From: Emydura subglobosa
Lineage: Eukaryota > Chordata > Testudines > Chelidae
Assembly (NCBI GenBank): GCA_007922225.1
Contig: ML679963.1
Span: 1,995,794 to 2,059,793, forward strand
Length of the DNA stretch: 64,000 bases
Direction: 5' to 3'
Shown here: positions 58,301 to 64,000 of the stretch, piece by piece
Position numbering within the stretch: position 1 is the first letter of the stretch
Layout of the letters: every line of letters starts with the position of its first letter
Notes under the pieces: generated by a model
Seen by the model: the letters and a program-made list of their open reading frames with translations, nothing else
Told to the model about the DNA's origin: nothing
The model's database searches: none
Program-made: the position numbers and the translations under genes

Positions 58301-61300
58301 ACTTCTCACTGGAAACCACCTGGTCAAAGCAAATCATTAGCCTTAGACACTTTTGCTGCTTAACTGTTCCTGCCCGTGCGCCCCCTCCCCCCAATTTTGT
58401 GGGACCTCTCACATTTAAACATTCCACTCCTGAGCCGCTGAAAGGAACGAACTTCAGAAGAGGAGAGACCTGGCCTCCTTGGTTTGGATGGATTGGGTAG
58501 TTCAAGGACGAGTGGCTTTCTTTAGAAAAGAGCCGACCTCACATGCTATGCCAACAAAGCCAGGGTCCAACCCTTGGGGCTGGGAAATCAAGAGGAGTGC
58601 TGACTCACCCACAAAGGTGCGGTAATTAGACAGGCCCTGGCAGCAATGAAAAGCAGTTAAGCAAGCAAAACATTAAAAGGCAAAATGTTTACATGGCCTT
58701 AAGTGGATAATCTCCAGGATTCTTTGTTGGGTTCTTCTGTTCCCAGCTGAGAAAGCAGCTCAAAGTTCTCTGCTTACAGGAAGTGTAATTCCACTGAAAC
58801 TCATATAAACCTTCCCTGCATTGGTTCCAGTTTGCTTTCTTTGTCACTGTTGAGTCCTCCCAAGAGGAGATACACCCCAGTGACCTCAGATGCAGGCCTC
58901 AGCATGGGAAGCAACTGGGACTAGCAACAGGCTAGTTTTACCCTGCTGATGATGTGTTGCAATAGAAATCCTGCTCAGTACGAGAGGAACTGTAGGTTCA
59001 GACATTTGGTAGGTATGTGATCCCAATGAGTGAATCTGAGAATGTTTGTTAAAAGTCAAAAGTTAGTTTGTGATTGAGGAGTGAATGCAGTTTGAATTTG
59101 TAGAAGATAAGGAGATGGAAAGGCAGCAACCCTAAATCTCCATGGCAGCAGGAGGGAGGGAAGATGCTTCGTTTAAAGAACTTCTACAACGTGACCCAAA
59201 ATAACCCCAGAACGCAGAGCAGTTAACACCCAAGGACAGGAACAAGACAAAGTGTGAAACAGGAATGGAAGGATAACAGAAAGCCGTCATGTTTGCGACA
59301 CAATTGATAATCACATTAAACCCAGAGACAGCGTGACGTGGTGAAATCCATAGACTTCAGTTTCATGTCAATAGAAAGCACTGCAGGGAGTTAACTCGGG
59401 TTTGAGCACGGAAATGCAGAGGTAAGACTTGCTTCCCTCCCCAGTGAGTGGAAGCTGCAGCAAGGCTGCATTTATTAGGCTGAGTTCAGTTTGTCCAAGA
59501 AGCCAGCCAGCTCTCAGCCAAGAGTACCCCTGCCTTACGCATCAGATGAATGCATGAGTCGTAGGAGCACCTGCTGTTCCACGGATGGGAATGTTACTTT
59601 GCACGCAGATCAGCCCACTGGAGGTAGGATGTGTTTGTTGCAGTTGCAGGCCCATTCTCAGTCCCACAGAGATCTACCTTGCAGGGCCAGACCTGAAGGC
59701 TTACCAGAAAGACATGGTCAAATATCTGCGTAGGGCTGTCCATCTGTCCAAGAATCACTATCATTTCGTTGTCAATGAACTCCTTGAACTCCCGCAGGTT
59801 GCACACCATCTGCATCTCCAGTTCTGTGCGGATCTGAGGGGCGAAGGAGAAAGCCACGTGAGGTTTTTTCCCGTTTCTCCAGGAGAATAAAGGGACCAAG
59901 CTCACATGGTGCAGTGCCCTCCATGCTCCCTTTATCCATCCTCCTCGCATCCTTCCGCACTCTAGTCAGCATGGGCGAAGGCAGGCTCCCCACTCACCTC
60001 TTTAGACGTGATGTTCTCCAAGTCTTTCTGCATCATGATCTCCCTTAGCTTGGTTTTAATTAACCGCTCTGTGCGCTCACGCTCCGTGGGGCTATGAGAA
60101 GGAAGCAACAGCGATTTACTGCTAGCTGGACAGAGTTGATTCAGTGATTTTTCACTGGTTAATGATGCTATCTAGATACCCCATGCTACAGAATGAGACA
60201 GACAGACAGTCTCCTCAGCGCTGGTAGAGACCCCACCTGGGAGGAACCTAACGTTTTACCTTTCGATCCCATTAAACCCAGCTCAGGTTCCCAGCCTTGC
60301 TTTCTTTGGACTAGAAACACAGGTGGATGTATCCAGTAATTGAATGACTCTCCATAAAAACCTCTCTAGTATTTTGCACAATTTCAGTTGCTTCAGGCAG
60401 CGTATTACCACCCTGCTCGTCTCTCAGCTTCCCCCTACCTTTCTTGGAAAGGTAACAGCTCCACGGCTCCTTATTTGGAGACAGAGTTCAGCTAAGCCTC
60501 AGTGCATTCCACCAGCCGCTGCTGCCTGTTGCCTTATCACTGCTTGCAAAAATAGCTTTGCTAATCAACAAGGCTGCTGGTGCTTGCACTATAGCTCCAG
60601 AGCTTTGAACTGGCTCAGCCATTATCTGGCGATGGGGCCCAGCGGTAACATCTCACACCTATTCTCCTCATCTGTAACGCTGCCAAGACAGCAACCGCAT
60701 GGAGGCTTCTGCTTTATGAGCAACCCTAATTCCTATCCAGCTGGTGGTTTATGAGTAAGAGAATTATAAAAACACCGGTCCTTTTAACAGCAGGCTTTAT
60801 TTCAAGACTCAGTTAACACAGCCCTGCCCGGGACTCCACAAGCAAACAAAACATTGTTTTCAATGGAAAAGGGTGCTTTTAATATGAAAAAATCGGGAGT
60901 ATATTAAATTGGCAGCCTGCCAGAGTCTTCCAGCCTGCATCCCTATACATTAAAAACAATCAGGTGTAACGATTCCTTCGCAGCTGAACTGCTCAGCACC
61001 GTTCACTCACTGTTCTGATAACACAACCTGTGTACTGTAACGAAATCCATGGCAGGGAAGGATTGCAAGCAGCCTGTAATGCCAAAAGGAGCGTCCGCCG
61101 TTATCCTTGGGGTGAGCGTGGGGGCTAGCTACCATCATGGTAGCAGGGAGGTGCCCGCGAGGTACTGGCATTCAGGTTACTGAGCTCTAGCTATTGGTAA
61201 GTCTGCAGCTTGGAAATCTTGCCTCCTTCTAGCATGGCCGTCTCAGTCGTTATCCTGATGCACTCCACCACCCGTGCGTCATGCATCTTCCCGCCCCTTC

Positions 61301-62058
61301 CTCAAGTAACATGAAAGCACTATTCTCTGCTCCACGTTTAATCATCAGACATGCTGACTGGATCAGCTGCTTGAGGCTTCCCAGTTAAGGGGCCCAAAAG
61401 TCTCTGGGCAATGCACCAAGAACAAAATAAAAACCCAGTTTATTAGAGACAAGCAACATGCCCGTGTAAGCTCTCGAGCTGATCTAGTGGTGAGGGGACA
61501 GGACTGGGAGACAAACTCCTGGGTTAAACTCTCAGCTCTGTCACAGATTCCCTCTGGGGCCTTGAGCAAGTCACTTCACCTTCCCCATCCGACCTACTTC
61601 CCGGGGCTCAGACTGAGGGCTGGACAGAGTTCTGCAAGTGCAGTTTAAATGTTGAGACTCAGAACTGAAAAGGACACTACAGAGCCCATTAGCTAGTCTT
61701 CCAGCCTGGATGTTTATTTGCTCCAGGATCCATCTACTAACCATCTAACTAACATCTACTAACAAAGTATTAAGCCTGATCCCACAGGGCAGCCGTCTCC
61801 TCCGGCAGAGGTTTCGCGCTGCACACAGCAGAGCATCCCCACTCAGCAGAGCGGTTTACTTACACGTCCGTGAAGAGGGTGGGGGAGTCGGGACGGTGCG
61901 ACTGCACGTCCTGCATGGCGTTCCATTCGTTGACTGAAGACTGGTCAGAGTTAATGTGGCTTTCATAGTAACTGACCCAGGTCAGGAAGAGGCTCCCTGG
62001 GTAGTAGTTGTGACTTCGGGCCACCTCACAGGCCTTGTGTAAACTCTGCAAGGCAGAC
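41407..62058 (-). CDS. SSH2: SSH2, slingshot protein phosphatase 2 (3' eight coding exons; 5' end outside window)
   Basis: Exons 61864-62058, 59998-60091, 59705-59833, 56271-56317, 54752-54898, 51782-51982, 44895-45735 and 41407-43386 join in frame to 1210 residues plus stop. Slingshots are cytoplasmic, F-actin-associated phosphatases that activate cofilin by removing its inhibitory Ser3 phosphate. Visible in order: the end of the slingshot N domain (SALQSLHKACEVA), a DEK-C-like domain (PTERERTERLIKTKLREI through VILGQM), the dual-specificity phosphatase domain with HCKMGVSRS (catalytic Cys about residue 214 of the visible part), a long acidic, disordered tail with Ser-rich and SSH2-specific segments, and the tail ending THPLRRLKK and NPFYNTV. 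The human protein has about 1423 residues, so some 190-200 N-terminal residues are missing. The tail matches SSH2, not SSH1 or SSH3. Confidence 0.95.
44895..45735 (-). CDS. SSH2: SSH2 penultimate coding exon
   Basis: Encodes KQRHNKLWRSHSDSDLSEHH right after the phosphatase domain, then an acidic tail with DRIDFFSALEKFVELSQESR, a segment conserved in slingshots, ending DEEQPK. Acceptor cccgcag, donor gtaaaa. Confidence 0.95.
47131..47331. mobile_element. Non-autonomous hAT (Charlie-type) DNA transposon
   Basis: Terminal inverted repeats cagaggttctcaaact and agtttgaggagccctg, with the typical gggggtcgtgagg after the first. The 8-base flanks gtgtatgt and gtacatgt agree at 6 of 8 positions, as expected for a decayed hAT target duplication. 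It contains a 24-base A-run (47285 onward) and no coding capacity. Confidence 0.85.
47575..47860 (+). repeat. MIR-like SINE, near full length including 3' tail
   Basis: Core phrases tccttgggcatgttgcttc and ccccagtttctccagctggg are followed by the tail ccaacacctagcaccatggg and gattgggacccccagacact, which resembles the conserved 3' end of amniote MIR/L2-type elements. Confidence 0.75.
48475..48610 (-). repeat. MIR-like SINE relic
   Basis: Complement of the MIR core: gatggggaaatggaggtaga, then gtgacttgcccaaggttaca and gaattgaaccggagtctcca. Confidence 0.75.
51782..51982 (-). CDS. SSH2: SSH2 exon with catalytic HCKMGVSRS
   Basis: Encodes KHGSKCLVHCKMGVSRSAST, then YDYVKERRTVTKPNASFMRQ and GILLA. 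The signature fits HCxxGxxRS; the catalytic Cys codon is at 51952-51954 and the Arg of SRS binds phosphate. The DSP fold looks intact. Confidence 0.97.
51983..54751 (-). other. SSH2: SSH2 intron with octamer-rich patch
   Basis: A 2.8-kb intron splitting the phosphatase domain. The first 500 bases on the left (52100-52440) are AT-rich and contain two perfect ATTTGCAT octamers and an ATGCAAAG. No repeats or exons were recognised elsewhere. Confidence 0.8.
54752..54898 (-). CDS. SSH2: SSH2 phosphatase-domain exon (general-acid loop)
   Basis: Encodes VRYILNVTREIDNFFPGVFE and HNIRVYDEEATDLLAYWNDT. The Asp in YDEEATD sits where DSPs carry their general acid. Acceptor cacacag, donor gtaagt; it ends two bases into a Lys codon. 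Confidence 0.96.
54899..56270 (-). other. SSH2: SSH2 intron
   Basis: 1.4 kb without recognisable repeats, RNA genes or exons. Confidence 0.8.
56271..56317 (-). CDS. SSH2: SSH2 47-base microexon-sized exon
   Basis: Encodes GSEWNASNLEDLQNR and two bases of Gly: the opening of the phosphatase domain (GSEWNASN is invariant in slingshots). Acceptor gcacag, donor gtaagc. Confidence 0.95.
56318..59704 (-). other. SSH2: SSH2 intron containing an rRNA-derived fragment
   Basis: A 3.4-kb intron. The only recognised content is the 28S-like segment at 58927-59019 on the + strand. Confidence 0.8.
58927..59019 (+). pseudogene. 28S rRNA-derived fragment (sarcin-ricin loop region)
   Basis: The segment contains gttttaccctgctgatgatg, then cctgctcagtacgagaggaa and gtaggttcagacatttggt, which follow the sequence around the sarcin-ricin loop near the 3' end of nuclear 28S rRNA, with a small deletion and substitutions in the middle. 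It is far too short for an rRNA gene and lies in an intron opposite to SSH2. Weak similarity may continue to about 59045 (ccaatgagtgaa). It is either a retrocopied rRNA piece or the head of a 28S-derived SINE. Confidence 0.85.
59705..59833 (-). CDS. SSH2: SSH2 exon, DEK-C to phosphatase
   Basis: Encodes IRTELEMQMVCNLREFKEFI then DNEMIVILGQMDSPTQIFDH and VFL, phase 0 on both sides. It closes the DEK-C-like domain and enters the DSP domain. Confidence 0.96.
59998..60091 (-). CDS. SSH2: SSH2 exon, DEK-C start
   Basis: Encodes PTERERTERLIKTKLREIMM and QKDLENITSKE after completing a Val codon. It is separated from the next exon by an unusually short 164-base intron. The acceptor is tcatag rather than cag. 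Confidence 0.95.
60092..61863 (-). other. SSH2: SSH2 intron
   Basis: 1.8 kb; contains one MIR-like SINE (61479-61625), otherwise nothing recognised. Confidence 0.8.
61479..61625 (+). repeat. MIR-like SINE
   Basis: Phrases gatctagtggtgaggggaca, tgggttaaactctcagctct and cttgagcaagtcacttcacc follow the tRNA-like head and core of MIR-type SINEs. Confidence 0.7.
61864..62058 (-). CDS. SSH2: SSH2 exon, end of slingshot N domain (first visible coding exon)
   Basis: Encodes SALQSLHKACEVARSHNYYP, then SYYESHINSDQSSVNEWNAM and SPTLFTDV. It begins one base into a codon whose first two bases lie on the next exon upstream (expected Trp). Acceptor ttccag, donor gtaagt. Confidence 0.96.
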
Positions 62059-64000
62059 CTGGAAGAAGCGCCCACAGATCAGTATGTTCCCCGGGTGACG
62101 GGGAGTCCCATTCCCTGCAGCTGGCTGGGCTGCCGGGCAGCACACCCGGTGTCTGTTGGTCAATCCCCATTTCTGAACCTGGATGCAGGGGTGCCCAAGG
62201 CTGCCTGGAAAGTTACTGTTTAATGCAGCGTCTGCCTGAAAAGCCAGCTCTGGATGAACACACACTGCATTTCTGATTCGAAAAGACAGCTCCCACTAGG
62301 CCAATGGCAGAGCAAAGATACTAGTGATTTATGCAGGTACAGGCACATAATGAGGGGTGTGGATTGCCTCCAACACGTGGGGAGAGAGGACCTATGGAGC
62401 TGTGACTGTATCGATAACTTCACTTGACATGGTCTGAGAACAATACAGTAAGAGGGATCTGCACCCAGAGCCTCAGTCTGGCTTAAAACCTTGGAACTCT
62501 GCTGTCGCTATTGCAGTTGCTGTCTAAGAACAATTCCTTTTCTATTTTAAGCCCATTCTAACTCTTTGACTGTGATCCCAGGAATCCAGGCCGAGAGCCA
62601 TGGGGTGACATTGCTGGGTGATACTCTGGGAACACCACGTTTCTGTGAGCCAACCAGGCTTGACCCAATAATACTTCAGTGCCTCCTAAATTCAAACATG
62701 AACCACCCTAAAAGGCAGCTCCCTGTCTCTGAGACGATGAAGACGCACGTTTTCATCAGAGACACAGGCTCCTAAACAACACACACAGTCCGTGTCTGAA
62801 GAGACCTAAACCAGGTTCTTCGATTATATTTCACTAACTCAGTATCAGCAGCAAATTCTGCTGTGGGAGAAGCACACAAAAGTGTCCCTTGGCAGATCGG
62901 ATTACCCTGCCCATCGCCCCATGGGGCTACCCTGCCCACCCCAATCGCCCCAGGAACCAGCCGGACACTGCCCCGAAGGGAAACAAGTGGTCAGAATCAC
63001 GCTGCCAAGCACCGTTTGTGATGGCAAAGTCACATTACACAAAAGAGGTTCCCTCTCAAACCAGCCTGGGTAACAGGCTCCCAAGTGGTTATTCCGGCTC
63101 TGCCACGGGAGCACAGAGCGCCGCAAGTGCCGCAGAAGAGAGGCTGTGCACGGCCCTCGGGTGGTCAATACCCGGCTCTCCCGTGGCCTCTCCCCGACCT
63201 TTAGTGCAATGGTAGCAACGAGGTGGGAAGTCTCCTGCCAGCGCACGAACCCTGCGCGGGCCACCTCTTGGAGCGCCCTTCGAACACGCCCCGGGAATCA
63301 TTCCTGAACCTAATGCAGGCCTTGGAGAGCAGACTCAGCCGGTGCATCACGTCACTCACTGCGAGGTCACGCGCCCCGGTAAGCTGAAGAAATGATCATA
63401 TTGATATTACAGATTCATCATTGTTCACCATCAACTGCAGTTGATGCTCTCTGTCTGAGCAAGGCCCAGAGGCGACGCGCTTGGGTCTAGCAAGACACTG
63501 GTGACACAGCAGTACCTGCTTTGTAAAAGCAGAAGCATCGAATATGCCTTGGATAAGGGAGCACTGGGACAGATCATAGGAAGTCCTTACCACATTGCCT
63601 GAACGGACACTGGCTTGAATACATGAACCCTCTTGTCTGTTGATACGCTGAACCCACTGGGGAAAGAAAGAAAATTGACCCATTAAGAATGAGGCATTTA
63701 TCATGGAGCCTTTTTTCAGCCAACCATCAATCATCTGTAACAAGCCAGGACAGCAAAGGGATAATCCAAGGCACAGATTTGTTTTGCCAATTTCAGCTAG
63801 AGGATGGATCAAACCAGCATGGTACAGCTCTGGGGAGGCTCTTTTTTAGTGGCTGCTGTTCCGTGAGGAAGCAAAGACACTGGCTGAAATAAAGGCATTT
63901 GTCGGCCACAGAAGCAGCAGTCACAGGTGAGCCATTTCCCCTGGCTACAGTCAAGTTCAAAGCCAGAACCATAAGGCCGAGTGAGCCCAAAGGAGGCCAC
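62059..64000 (-). other. SSH2: SSH2 intron (continues beyond window)
   Basis: No slingshot N-domain exon is visible to the right of 62058. Candidate frames near 63300-63380 and 63400-63812 do not resemble slingshots. Confidence 0.7.

Noticed and set aside
58927..59019. A functional rRNA gene
   Set aside because: Only about 93 bases are present, with an internal deletion, in an intron; a real 28S gene is several kilobases and part of an rDNA unit.
63292..63812. Possible further SSH2 exon or another gene
   Set aside because: Translations on the - strand do not resemble the slingshot N domain, and no consistent splice borders were found.

Overview
This is vertebrate nuclear DNA, most likely from a turtle (a crocodilian is the main alternative). 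It holds three intron-rich genes. It carries a CR1 LINE copy whose truncated 5' start and 3' UTR look like those of non-avian reptiles, degenerate MIR-type SINEs, and a hAT-type element of a kind I associate with turtle genomes. There is no bacterial or viral architecture. The species call is inference; the vertebrate and reptile assignments are strong.

Layout. (1) 1-8236 holds no recognisable exon and is probably ANKRD13B intron 1 (its first exon, about 38 codons, is not in the window). (2) 8237-15397, + strand: coding exons 2-15 of ANKRD13B, followed by a 3' UTR to a poly(A) signal at 17178. (3) 18174-30228, - strand: CORO6 (coronin 6), complete in coding sequence (10 coding exons plus one alternative exon), convergent with ANKRD13B. 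Two homologous 40-codon exons (23237-23356 and 24072-24191) look mutually exclusive. (4) 30229-36320: the CORO6 upstream region, with a 400-base assembly gap (33381-33780) in a GC-rich, probably promoter-bearing stretch, then intergenic DNA. (5) 36339-62058, - strand: the 3' part of SSH2 (slingshot phosphatase 2): eight coding exons, including the phosphatase core and the large final exon, plus a long 3' UTR. Its 5' exons lie to the right of the window.

The order ANKRD13B(+)-CORO6(-)-SSH2(-) is the one known on human 17q11.2, which is why the coronin is called CORO6 rather than CORO1B and the slingshot SSH2 rather than SSH1 or SSH3; residue-level similarity agrees. Coronins bind F-actin and tune Arp2/3 and cofilin. 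Slingshots dephosphorylate and activate cofilin. ANKRD13 proteins bind ubiquitinated cargo through UIMs in endocytosis. The neighbours therefore share actin and membrane-trafficking themes, and the block has ohnologous copies elsewhere in vertebrate genomes.

Base composition changes across the gap: the ANKRD13B-CORO6 half is visibly GC-rich with short introns, and the SSH2 half is much less GC-rich with longer introns. The observations most worth a second look are the tandem CORO6 exons, a 28S rRNA-derived fragment in an SSH2 intron, an SRE/CArG-like site next to the gap upstream of CORO6, and motif clusters in the CORO6 and SSH2 introns. I found no evidence of a wholly new genetic system.
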